A stretch of DNA of 31,841 nt from Chrysophaeum taylorii. Lineage: Eukaryota; Sar; Pelagophyceae; Pelagomonadales; Pelagomonadaceae. Shown here one piece after another: positions 9,869 to 18,044 of this stretch. Position numbers and translations under genes: made by a program. A model generated the notes under the pieces. That model was not told the DNA's origin, did no database searches, and worked only from the letters and a program-made list of their open reading frames with translations. The stretch lies in assembly GCA_029834535.1 (NCBI GenBank), contig JAQMWT010000680.1:1-31841 (forward strand), written 5' to 3'. The stretch's first letter is position 1; each line of letters opens with the position of its first letter.

Positions 9869-10012
9869 AGTGCCGTCGTAACGCCCTGTCTTTAGCCACA
9901 CAAAGAACGGCACGGTGTTGGACATAGCGATTATTGGTGATTTGGGTGTGTGAGTGTGTAGGGGGGGGGGAGGGGGGGTACTAATCTAAATGGAATTTTC
10001 TATCTCTAACCA
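9866..10012 (+). repeat. Family M, outer part, 3' of LINE L1
   Basis: Resumes at ggtagtgcc. It contains cacaaagaacggcacggtgt, a poly-G run (9960-9978), then gtactaatctaaatgg and ends at ttctatctctaac. The matching ends are at 10150-10200, 10389-10432, 23087-23125 and 25090-25127. Confidence 0.75.
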
Positions 10013-10014
10013 AG

Positions 10015-10370
10015 AAATCGCTGTGTATATCAACACCGTGCTGTCCTTTGTTGTTCGAGAACAGTAATTTCTAGAGAACCGCAATTTCCACTGTGCTGCC
10101 CTTCGGTAGAGATGAGCAGTGGCAGGCTGCCCCTGTGTCCAGTTCCTAACTAATAGGGGGGTACTAACCTAAATGGAATTTTCTATCTCTAACCAAGAAA
10201 TCGCTGTGTATATCAACACCGTGCTGTCCTTTGTTGTTAGGAACTGGACACAGGGGCAGCCTGCCACTGCTCATCTCTACCGAAGGGCAGCACAGTGGAA
10301 ATTGCGGTTCTCTAGAAATTACTGTTCTCGAACAACAAAGGACAGCACGGTGTTGATAACACAGCGATTT
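10015..10370. repeat. Long hairpin: 135-bp inverted repeat with 85-bp loop
   Basis: The left arm (10015-10150) and right arm (10236-10370) are exact reverse complements apart from one or two bases near the outer ends. The loop (10151-10235) is a direct copy of the family M end plus the start of the left arm (9975-10054). No gene lies within it. The structure implies a strand-switch or rolling-type duplication of an M end. Confidence 0.85.
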
Positions 10371-10388
10371 CATGGTTTTAGCGTGTGA

Positions 10389-10432
10389 TAGGGGGGGTAC
10401 TAACCCTAAATTGAATTTTATATCTCTAACAA
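10389..10432 (+). repeat. Family M outer end abutting the transposase gene
   Basis: gggggggtactaaccctaaa then ttttatatctctaac. This is the outer end of family M, and the coding remnant of the DDE transposase starts directly after it. It therefore marks where the transposase gene was cut. Confidence 0.7.
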
Positions 10433-10608
10433 CAGAAAACCATAAGAAACGCGCGCTTGGCTTCGTCGGCCGCCCTCTTCGCGGCTTTCCGGGCCTCGGA
10501 GCAGGTCTTAAGGCGGGCGTGGACAGCTATGGCCGCAGCCTCGCTCCTGTACTTCTCCGCGCCGCCGGCAAGCTTCGCGTTGACCTCGTCAATGACCTTC
10601 TCAGGAAC

Positions 10609-11226
10609 TAACTAACTAACTAACTTCGGACCTCTCCCGGGCATGGGAGCCAGGCTGGGCCGGCGGTCGCCGGTCCAGGATCACAGAGCAAAAATCACAC
10701 AGTTGGGGTAGAGGCGAGGGATGAAGTCGTCGCGGCAGTCACGCGAGAGGACCGAGCCGAGGTACTTAAACTGGTCGACGACCGGTATGAAGCGGCCGCG
10801 CCCGAGCTCGATGTCCGAGAGGTTCGTGTCGTCGAACGACTTTGGGTCGCCGTACAGGTGTGCCGGGCGAGCGACGAACAGCATCTCCGTTTTGGACGCC
10901 GCTTTCGTGTGTCGGTTGCCGCAATGCACCTCCATGCCCCAGGCGTCGCAGTGTTCGATGAGGCGCGGTGTCTCGCTGGCGGCGATGTGGCGGTCCCAGA
11001 AGAGAAAGGCAACGTCGTCGGCGTACGCCGATTCATCGAAGGGAAACTCGTCGCCGCGAGTGGACCAACCCCGGTTCGTCATCTGAAAGTCTTTCCGCGT
11101 ACGGTAGACACACGGGGCGCGGCCATGGCGTCGTCGAAACGACGTCGTCAGTGCCGCCATGAACAGCACGAACAGGACGGGGCCCAGGACGTCGCCCTGC
11201 TTGACGCCGATGATCGAGTCAACCGA
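10609..11226 (-). mobile_element. LINE L2, 5'-truncated, with 77-bp target duplication
   Basis: The identical 77-base flanks are 10532-10608 and 11227-11303. The 3' end is at the left: (taac) repeats, then the shared LINE 3' UTR complement. The coding part reads leftward from about 11225 (VDSIIGVKQGDVLGP) to 10681. Identical flanks suggest a recent insertion. The host site is the DDE transposase pseudogene. Confidence 0.88.
10681..11225 (-). pseudogene. LINE reverse transcriptase palm fragment
   Basis: The open frame holds GVKQGDVLGPVLFVLFMAAL (RT block 4), YADDVAFLF (catalytic Asp pair, about 11008-11025), HTKAASKTEMLFVA, and GRGRFIPVVDQFKYLGSVLS. After LGSVLSRDCRDD the frame jumps to FIPRLYPNCVIFAL and stops, so the thumb/connection region found in L1 is deleted. 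The junction lies in a stretch (cttcatccctcgcctctacc) that also occurs near the end of the L1 ORF. The fragment has palm motifs but no N-terminus or endonuclease, so it is inactive. Confidence 0.85.
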
Positions 11227-11303
11227 GCCGCAGCCTCGCTCCTGTACTTCTCCGCGCCGCCGGCAAGCTTCGCGTTGACCTCGTCAATGACCTTCTCAGG
11301 AAC
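11227..11303. repeat. Right copy of 77-bp target-site duplication
   Basis: Identical to 10532-10608. It codes, on the minus strand, VPEKVIDEVNAKLAGG and KYRSEAAA of the transposase, so the host protein segment is duplicated on both sides of L2. Confidence 0.85.
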
Positions 11304-13190
11304 AGGGACGCCGAAGTAGAAGCCCGCGCCGACGAAAGCCAAAAACACAAGGCCCGGCCTGTCGGCCTTGGGTCGAATCGGCTGATTGCCGTCGATGGTC
11401 CAGGCGCCCTTGGGCAGGACGAACGCCTTGTACGTGGCCTCGTCCTGGCCGATGCGGATTAGCGGCAATTCGCCCTGCGGAAACTGGACACTGAGGTTGG
11501 CGCCCATGCAGAACGAGCCGACAATAGCCTGCTCGTGGTGACAATAGGGCGACTTCGGATCGTTGATGCGCCACGACTCGAAGGCGTCGCACTTGTCGAC
11601 ATGGAACTCCACCATGTTCACTCCGTCGCGCGTGAACTGATGGCCGAGCGGCAGATGGGGGTAGGTCCGTCGCAAATCGTCGGCCTCGGCCGCCGTGATC
11701 TGGATCCACTTGTACATGCGCCTCTCGTACTCGAAAAATTCTCCAGGTACTTGCCGCGAGCCTCCCGCACGTCCTCCCGCTCGTGCGCGTCGACGTAGTA
11801 GCACTTCTTGTGGGGGCCAAACTTGCACCCGATCTTGTCGTGCTTCATCAACATATGAACTTGCGACAGCGATGGGGCGCCGTCTGGAATCTTGTACTTG
11901 CGCCGCTCCTCGTCGCTGATCTCAGGCAAGATGTCGCTGGCGATGTAGGTCTGGGTCTTGGCGACAGTCAAGTCCCGCAGGTTCTTCTTGAGCCTGCTTG
12001 AGCTGGATGCACAGATCCTCGTTGTGGGCGATGTAGAGTATCCGCGAGGTGCGCTCGTACGAACCGCGGCGGTCCTTGGTGAAGAAGCCGCCATTGTTCT
12101 GGTAGTCGATGGCCCAGCGACGGAGCGTCCAGGCACAGTGCGACTTGCCCTCGACGGCGCCGTTGAAAGGAGAGCTGGCAATCACGTCCTCGGATATCTG
12201 CTCCAGCGTCAGGCCGCCCTCGCCAACGACGGAGAAATGATTCTTCTCGATCACGGTGAAGTAAGGGTGCATCAAGTAGGCCTGCTCCCGAACCCTCTGG
12301 AGCAGGCGGTCGGTGAAGGACATGTTGACCTCGGATCGTACCTTGTCGTCCTCGTCTGGCCCAGCCGAGTGCAGGAGCAGCTGGACCGTGGTGCCGTTGG
12401 CGATGGCGCTACCTAGTCGATGAATGTGTACGCGGCGCCACTCCGCGGCATCCTCCAGCCGCTTCTCCTGCTCCTCGAGGCAGCTTTTGGCCTCGTCTTC
12501 AGCGTCGTGTCGTTGGACTCGCCGCTTGTCCGCCTTGTTTTTCGAGAAGCGCTTCGACTACCGCTTTCTCTGGACGCTCTGCACGCACTTGGCGAGATCC
12601 TCGGCGCGCTTTGAGTCGATGAACGCATCCTTGCGCTTCTTGTTCGGCAGAGGCCAGCCCAGTGAGCTTTCTCCGACGGCACGACGAGCGCCCCGTTTCG
12701 GTCCCACAGAGGGCGGCGCGCCCTTGGGCTTCTTCAGCGGCGGCGACGACGCGGCCGCGAACTTTGGCGGCGTCTTGGCCGTCTCCTCCGAGGCGACCGG
12801 CGCGCCTGCAGGCTTGCGCTTGTACGCCCGCGGCTCGTGTTCACGCCGAAAGTCGTCCCTCGCTGCAGAGGCCTCCTCTGATGAGTCGTACAGCGTCGAG
12901 CTCCGAACCACCTTCGCCTTGCCTTTCCCCACCACCTCCTTGCACTTGTCAATGATGACAAAGAACTTGCCCGCGCGGCATGGGCGTTGATCATCGCCGT
13001 ACCGCCCAATCCATGGGATGGGCCGCCCGTCTCCGGGGGGCTTATACAAACCGTGCAGGAGCGTGCGCATGAAAGTGTATTCTCCACCCGAAGCCATCAC
13101 AGCGTGCAAGAGCGACGCAAGTATCGCGATCAGCTTGATTCAAATCGACTACGCCACCTTCGTCGAGCGCCAGCCACGTGGCAGATGTGT

Positions 13191-13345
13191 GACAGACGCA
13201 CATTGAACTTCCCGTTTATACTATCCGTTTAGTGTCGAACATACTGAAAAACTGAGCTGGCGACGACGGTTTCACCAACGCAGAAATCAGCCGAAGAGCT
13301 TTGGTTAAACCCTTCTCTTCGAGAGGGCTAGTTTTTCAACCAGAG
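13191..13345 (+). repeat. Left arm of foldback inverted repeat
   Basis: From gacagacgcacattgaac through gctggcgacgacggtttc to ctcttcgagagggctagttt. The reverse complement is found split between 13715-13742 and 15164-15333, on either side of the LTR element. It lies upstream of the transposase pseudogene start, so it could be its terminal region. Confidence 0.75.
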
Positions 13346-13714
13346 GCTGGTAATTAACGCGATTTAACTTTGGCGGATTCCAGGGAAAGAAGGCGGGCAT
13401 TTGGCGCGCTCTCCTCGTCAGCACAATGAACCCTCGGTCGGGGGCTGCCGACTGGAGGTCCAAGTCTCAGCAGCTTGGGCGATTTTTTTATGTCGAAACC
13501 AGATTGCACGATATGGCCACAGCAGCTAGAAATCGCAAATGCGCTCCCCCCGGGTGGCTGGGAGCTCCGGTCGACGCCTCGTGCGACCCTCTCACAGGCC
13601 GGACCTGGGGCTGCGGGCGGGGGGGGGGGTAAATTTTCTCTGGACCATCGTGGGGGTATCCTCGAATAAGCTCGTATAGCATGCTCCCTGAAAGTGGGGT
13701 AAATCCTTTGGTGG
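13346..13714. other. Spacer of foldback, no gene recognised
   Basis: The sequence contains a poly-G run (13620-13630) and a short open frame (13426-13632) with no recognisable motif. Nothing else is supported. Confidence 0.5.
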
Positions 13715-13742
13715 GGAAACTAGCCCTCTCGAAGAGAGGCTG

Positions 13743-14074
13743 TGTGGTGGAAACTCAGCTCACCCGCCCCTCTTCGCCTAACCGTCGGTCACAACGTGAC
13801 CGCTCAACTGTCCTGAACCACGGGTGGTTCCACCACACGTCCAACCAAGCGCTCACACTCCGCTCACGCCATGCTGTCGAACATTCAATTGAGGGTAATT
13901 TCAAGGAAACAACAAGAAAGCAATACAAATGCCCGGTACATTGGGTCCAGTGGAAGCGCAGGTGAAGGTGTCAAGATGACACCCCCCCATAAATGCAAGG
14001 TCAATACCAGGGCAACAATCAGGGTAAGTCAGGTGGCAGGCAGGCAAGTGGGGGAAATGGGCATTACTGCCACA
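13743..14074 (-). repeat. 3' LTR (left copy)
   Basis: 332 bases; the boundary was chosen from the TGTGG/CCACA ends and from divergence of the sequence outside. The purine-rich tract lies just to the right (14075-14086, complement). Confidence 0.88.
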
Positions 14075-14831
14075 TAAGCCCCCTACTTGAGATGAAGTCG
14101 TCCTCGACTTCAAAGGGTGACGAAGGTCACGCTCACGAATGGTATGATAAGCTCGGTGAGCTACATCAGCAGGAACTTTGTTGCTGTGGAGGCCGAAGTT
14201 ACTGACGAGGACATCAATTTCATTCAGGCGAAAGTCAGGCACAAGGTTCACAGCCGTCCATATTCGTTAGTAGACGAGTGAAGCTACCTCCGTCAGGGTC
14301 TTTGTCTTCTGGTCTTAAGTGTCGCTCTTCAGCAGAAGCGGTCGCAAAACAAACGTCAAACTCCTCTAGTTTCCATGGTGCGGTTTCTCTCGGATATCAA
14401 CGGCTATCTCGAACACCAAAACTTCTCGTCGAGCAGCAAAATTGCCGGCTACTGTTCGACTCGCGCGGTTGACCGGTGCGACGGACTTACACGGCACAAG
14501 CCTTTTGCCTCGCCAGAGACTATGGTTGGTCTCTCCGGCCTTCTTTCTGCCTCTTTTCGGAGACTGTGGGTGGTCTCCTGGGCTCGCTTTTTGTCTTGAG
14601 ACCCACAAAAATCCGCTCAACGTCCGAGTAGTAATCCGTCGACCGTTTATTCCGATTCACGTAAAGAGCCTCAGTCGCTCTTCCGATCCTTCGAAACCGC
14701 CTACCAACACGTCGGCTTTGCGCTCGCTCAAAGCCTGAACACCGATTCGCCGCCGAGCGCGGGAGACTGACAGTCCGGGATTCGCGTAACAACAACCCCG
14801 GAAACTGTCAGTTCCCGTTTCTGAGACCACC
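14075..14831 (-). other. Internal region of the small LTR element
   Basis: Contains minus ORFs of 91 and 84 codons (14520-14795 and 14366-14620) that overlap and match no family I know, plus plus-strand shadows. No zinc knuckle, protease, integrase or RT motif is seen. Confidence 0.6.
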
Positions 14832-15163
14832 TGTGGTGGAAACTCGGCTCACCCGCCCCTCTTCGCCTAACCGTCGGTCACAACGTGACCGCTCAACTGT
14901 CCTGAACCACGGGTGGTTCCACCACACGTCCAACCAAGCGCTCACACTCCGCTCACGCCATGCTGTCGAACATTCAATTGAGGGTAATTTCAAGGAAACA
15001 ACAAGAAAGCAATACAAATGCCCGGTACATTGGGTCCAGTGGAAGCGCAGGTGAAGGTGTCAAGATGACACCCCCCCATAAATGCAAGGTCAATACCAGG
15101 GCAACAATCAGGGTAAGTCAGGTGGCAGGCAGGCAAGTGGGGGAAATGGGCATTACTGCCACA
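14832..15163 (-). repeat. 5' LTR (right copy)
   Basis: 332 bases, one difference seen against the left copy (near position 15 from the left end). The putative primer binding site lies just to the left (about 14817-14829, complement). Confidence 0.88.
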
Positions 15164-15333
15164 GCTGCTTGCCATAGCTCTTCGGGTGATTAATGCGTTG
15201 GCGAAAGCCAAAGCTCTTCGGGTGATTAATGCGTTGGCGAAACCGTCGTCGCCAGCTCAGTATATCAGTATATTGCATACTAAACGGATCGCAAAAAACG
15301 GGGAGTTCGATGTGCGTGCCGTCTGTGTGTCCT
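15164..15333 (-). repeat. Right arm of foldback inverted repeat, distal part
   Basis: Continues the arm whose proximal part is 13715-13742. It carries an extra tandem duplication of about 35 bases (15176-15211 and 15212-15245, agctcttcgggtgattaatg) that the left arm has only once. Confidence 0.75.
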
Positions 15334-15359
15334 GTCAGTCTTCCGTATTTTCTTTTTAC

Positions 15360-15560
15360 GTGCTAGAAAGAGAAATTACCTAGAGGACGAAAGAGAAATT
15401 ATCTATAGGACGCAAGACTGCTTCCAAACCAGGAAAGAAAGAAAGAAAGAAAGAAGACAAAGAAAAAAGATAAGCCGTAAGCAACTGCTAACACAACAGC
15501 AGTTACAAAAAAGAAAAAAGATAAGCCGTAAGCAACTGCTAGAAAGAAAATTGCCAATAG
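15360..15560 (+). repeat. Purine-rich simple and short tandem repeats
   Basis: (gaaa)n at about 15430-15455, a duplicated 30-mer with gaaaaaagataagccgtaag (15463 and 15512), and repeated 'aggacgcaagactgctt' (15407 and 15558). No gene. Confidence 0.7.
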
Positions 15561-15875
15561 GACGCAAGACTGCTTAGGACGCCTTCCGTTTTTTCTCGCG
15601 GCAAACCGCGTCGTGGCTCGCGCCTTCGTGGAGAGCGACGGCGGACCGCCGCGCGGCCCGGGATGACGAGACAAACCGTCCGGCGGTCGGCGAGGCGGGA
15701 GACCACTCGCCGCCCATCGCCGACCCGAACCCGTGCCTCGCCGTCCCGCTTGCGCTCCGCCACGCCGAAGGCGTCGCCATCGCCCGCGCAGGCCTCGAAG
15801 CTTTTCTCACTTGAACGCTCGGTTATATAGTTCTGACTTGAACGCTGTCTTTTACAAGGTCGACTGCTAAGAGGG
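15561..15875. other. GC-rich stretch without a recognised gene
   Basis: One plus frame reads DDETNRPAVGEAGDH and continues for about 45 codons to a stop near 15811. It matches nothing I recognise, and minus frames are equally open. It could be a gene fragment. Confidence 0.3.
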
Positions 15876-15920
15876 GGGGTCTGTGTAACCCCAAGGTCTG
15901 AAACTAGGCCCGGCCCTAAT
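15876..15920 (+). repeat. Left member of a short inverted repeat pair
   Basis: gtctgtgtaaccccaaggtc then tgaaactaggccc matches the complement of about 19203-19237 with small indels. The pair encloses the Pol I fragment, the PIF1 remnant and the coiled-coil ORF. Confidence 0.6.
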
Positions 15921-15939
15921 CCTTACTACTAATCGACAG

Positions 15940-16110
15940 ATGTTTGTCTGTCTGTCTGTTTGTCTGTCTGTTTGTCTTTAAATGTCGACTGCTAAGAGGG
16001 GGGTGTGTGTGGGGAGCATGAAGGATGTGGGTGGGTTTGTGGGGTATGAGGGATGTGCCTGATGGGCGGAGATAAGTACGCGGGACCTGTCTGTTTGTCC
16101 CTCGATTTAG
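15940..16110 (+). repeat. (tgtc)n microsatellite and G/T-rich spacer
   Basis: Tandem tgtc/tttgtc units at about 15944-15978, then a G/T-rich stretch. The word gtcgactgctaagaggggg occurs at both 15859 and 15983. No gene is seen before the open frame that begins near 16116. Confidence 0.7.
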
Positions 16111-16115
16111 GGTAA

Positions 16116-16934
16116 GGATCAGGTTGGCCCGCGAGCCAGACAGAGATCCTCCAAGCCGTCTACGGCGACCTCGCCGACTACGACGACGACGACGACGACG
16201 ACGTCCAGCAGCAGCAGCAGCAGCAGCTCGAGGACGACATACTGATGATGGACGTAGACCGGCCTTCGACCGCCAAAACAGCCTCGTCAAATTGGAAGAA
16301 GCGACTCACCGTTACGGCGGCGCACGCGATGCGCGATCGCATGCACATCCAGCTCGACGTCAAGGTCCCGGCGTCGAGGCCTCGCGTCGCGATCCTCGCA
16401 ATCATCGAGCAGAGCTGCGGGAGTTGCGTCGTCGTCCCTGGCGTCGCGGAGGCGACGCCCGTCGAAGATCGCGTCGTCGTGCGCGGCAACGACATCCACG
16501 CGCTCTGGTCCGCGGCGACGACGACGACCAGCGACTCCGCTGACCTCGACAACCTCCACTGTAACGACGTCCGCGCCGTCATGGCGACCTACGGGGTCGA
16601 GGCCGCGCGCGCGACGCTCATCCGCGAGATCCAGAGCGTCTTCGGCGTCTACGGCATCGTCGTTGGCCCCCGACACCTCTCGCTCGTCGGCGACAAGGTC
16701 ATGTTCCACGGCGAACACCACGCGATGAATCGGATATACATGGGCCTCCACTCGTCGCCCTGGCTCAAGATGTCCTTCGAGACGACGGGGGTCTTCTTGA
16801 CCGAGGCCGCCCTCACCCAAGCCACCGACGATATCACCTCGCCCTCGGCCTCGATCGTCATGGGCCAAGCCCCCAAGGTCGGGACCAACATCTTCGACAT
16901 CCTGTGTTTCCACGACCCGCGGCGGCTCTTTTAG
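16116..16934 (+). pseudogene. RPA1: RNA polymerase I largest subunit, C-terminal fragment
   Basis: The protein is part of the Pol I core that makes rRNA precursor in the nucleolus. The open frame (in-frame stop at 16113, so no start of its own) begins with an acidic/Gln run encoded by GAC and CAG repeats, like the acidic insert of this subunit. Then come NDIHALW, CNDVRAVMATYGVEAARATL, REIQSVFGVYGI, RHLSL, and NRIYMG followed by SPWLKMSFETT and SPSASIVMG. This order and wording are specific to the Pol I subunit C-terminus. The full subunit is about 1,600 residues; only about 270 are here. Upstream is repeat DNA, so it is either a last exon after a long intron or a captured fragment. After FDIL the ending CFHDPRRLF is unlike the family, and helicase sequence follows in the same frame. 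Homology is strong; pseudogene status is inferred. Confidence 0.85.
16173..16232 (+). repeat. GAC and CAG trinucleotide runs in coding sequence
   Basis: About nine GAC-type codons then seven CAG-type codons, giving Asp and Gln tracts in the Pol I fragment. Such runs are prone to length change. Confidence 0.85.
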
Positions 16935-17440
16935 CGCGCCATTCTCACGCCCCGTCGAAACGATGTTGTCGATGCTGACAACGCGCGCATGACCGCGGCC
17001 TTTTTTTCCCGGAGACGAGGCGTCGGAGTTCTTTTCGGCCGACTAGGTTGGGTCGGAAGACGACGCCTCGCTCTCAAGAGTCGAGTTTTGAACTCCCTGA
17101 CAACCAACGGCATGCTGATTTTGATCGCGAGCTTAAAGTCTTCGCAACCTCGACCCGTCGCACGGCCACTGCAACGGTACCAGATACATGATCGATGGTG
17201 TCGTTGTCACCGAGGCTCCTCCAACCTGTATCCCTTAAGGCCCGCCGACGCCAAACGATCAACAAGAGCCAGGGCCAGACGCCCCGCGAGGTCGGCGTCC
17301 TCTCGCCCAAGCCCGTCTTCTGTCACGTCCAGCTCTACGTGGCTCTCTGTCGATCGGCAACCCCGAGGATATGCTCTTCTGAGTCGACGACTCCACCCTA
17401 CCCCACACGTGCTGCGCAATACCGATAAGCCCCCTCCCGG
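16935..17440 (+). pseudogene. PIF1-type helicase C-terminal remnant (Helitron-like)
   Basis: Pieces in different frames spell the C-terminal part of PIF1-like helicases: RAILTPRRNDVVDADN (16935-), a SAD..EDDASLSRVEF piece, LNSLTTNGM, DFDREL, RNLDPSHGHCNGTRYMIDG (about 17143-17199), and TINKSQGQTPREVGVLSPKP with VFCHVQLYVALCR (about 17257-17350). The order is correct, with frameshifts, stops and a missing segment before RNLDP. Eukaryotic Helitrons carry such helicases, so a Helitron remnant is likely; no replication-initiator domain or clear Helitron 3' end is seen. It starts one codon after the stop of the Pol I fragment, in the same frame. Confidence 0.8.
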
Positions 17441-17454
17441 CGTCTACACGCGCA

Positions 17455-17800
17455 CTGTAGGTGAACTTACTGGGACCAGGTGAACTTGCTGGGTCTAGAC
17501 ATTGGGACTAGGTGAACTGAGTGACCAGGTGAACTTACTGGGACCAGGTGAGCTTACCGGGGTTTTTTGACAACTCAAACTCAAAGGCTGGCGGCGCGTG
17601 CGGATCAAAGCAGCTTAGATTAGCGGAGGTGAGAGCGACGAGCTCAAAGGAGAGTGGCGTGAGTGGGTGTGAGCACGAGTGGGTTTACGCCGGGATAGAG
17701 ATTGGGACTAAGTGAACTAACCGACCAGGTGAACTTACTGGGACCAGACCTGAACTTACTAGGGTTAGAGATTGGGACTAGGTGAACTTACTGGCCTGCA
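17455..17800 (+). repeat. Degenerate tandem repeat, unit about 21 bp
   Basis: Units like gggaccaggtgaacttactg recur at about 17458, 17478, 17505, 17526 and 17547, and again at 17703-17792. Between them (17570-17690) is unrelated sequence. No ORF. Confidence 0.75.
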
Positions 17801-18040
17801 CTTGTTTCAACTTATCCTAGTCGTCGATTTGGCATGCTAACTTTTGCGTGTCGGCTCCCCGTAACTTTGTGTGGGGAAATCCGCTGGAGGTGACGTCAAA
17901 AAAAGGCACAATATGTTCTAAATCGAACACCAACTTCGGGCCGCGAAAGGACGCGATCGGAGCGGCGCTGCGCAATCCGTAACTTGCGTCTAGGGAAGTT
18001 CACGACCTTCACTGTCGGTCAGGCCACTTTGGAGAGGGCA
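17801..18040. other. Spacer without recognised features
   Basis: Moderate-GC sequence with no convincing ORF. It contains tgacgtca at 17891, which may be chance. Nothing else supported. Confidence 0.4.
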
Positions 18041-18044
18041 GGCG

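Larger units (their letters stand above)
10433..13109 (-). pseudogene. DDE transposase-like pseudogene, split by LINE L2
   Basis: Read leftward from Met at 13109: a basic Lys/Pro-rich N-terminus (TAG at 12558-12560 in frame, reading continues), then EEQEKRLEDAAEWRRV, then MHPYFTVIEKNHFSVV, then YYVDAHEREDVREARGKYLE (one frame earlier), EYERRMYKW, and IRIGQDEATYKAFVLPKG with WTIDGNQPIRPKADRPGLV and FVGAGFYFG. The HEREDV and GQDE..W..G..P..PK patterns are typical of a widespread fungal and protist DDE transposase family; the Asp of GQDE would be a catalytic one. Compensating frameshifts lie near 12000 and 11740. LINE L2 sits at 10609-11226; the frame resumes after it (KYRSEAAAIAVHARLK) and ends in family M. 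The rest of the catalytic core is missing. Confidence 0.75.
13743..15163 (-). mobile_element. Small LTR retroelement (TRIM-like), 1.42 kb
   Basis: Two 332-base direct repeats (13743-14074 and 14832-15163) differ at about one position, start TGTGG and end CCACA. A 4-base target duplication, gctg, flanks the element (13739-13742 and 15164-15167). Read leftward, the sequence after the 5' LTR is GG then TGGTCTCAGAAAC, close to the initiator-Met primer site TGGTATCAGAGC. Before the 3' LTR is a purine tract, AAGTAGGGGG. The internal part is only 757 bases with no recognisable gag or pol. It is a non-autonomous or deleted LTR element and, by LTR identity, young. Confidence 0.88.

Noticed and set aside
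13743..15163. Gene duplication with a zinc-knuckle-like Gly/Gln-rich stretch
   Set aside because: The duplicated parts are terminal repeats with TGTGG/CCACA ends and a target duplication; no CCHC pattern is present.
16113..16130. Possible splice acceptor (ggatcag) before the Pol I fragment
   Set aside because: It could be real, but no upstream exon is identified in the window, so it cannot be supported as an intron end.
16178..16913. Minus-strand ORFs opposite the Pol I fragment
   Set aside because: Asp/Arg-rich shadows of the clearly homologous plus-strand frame.
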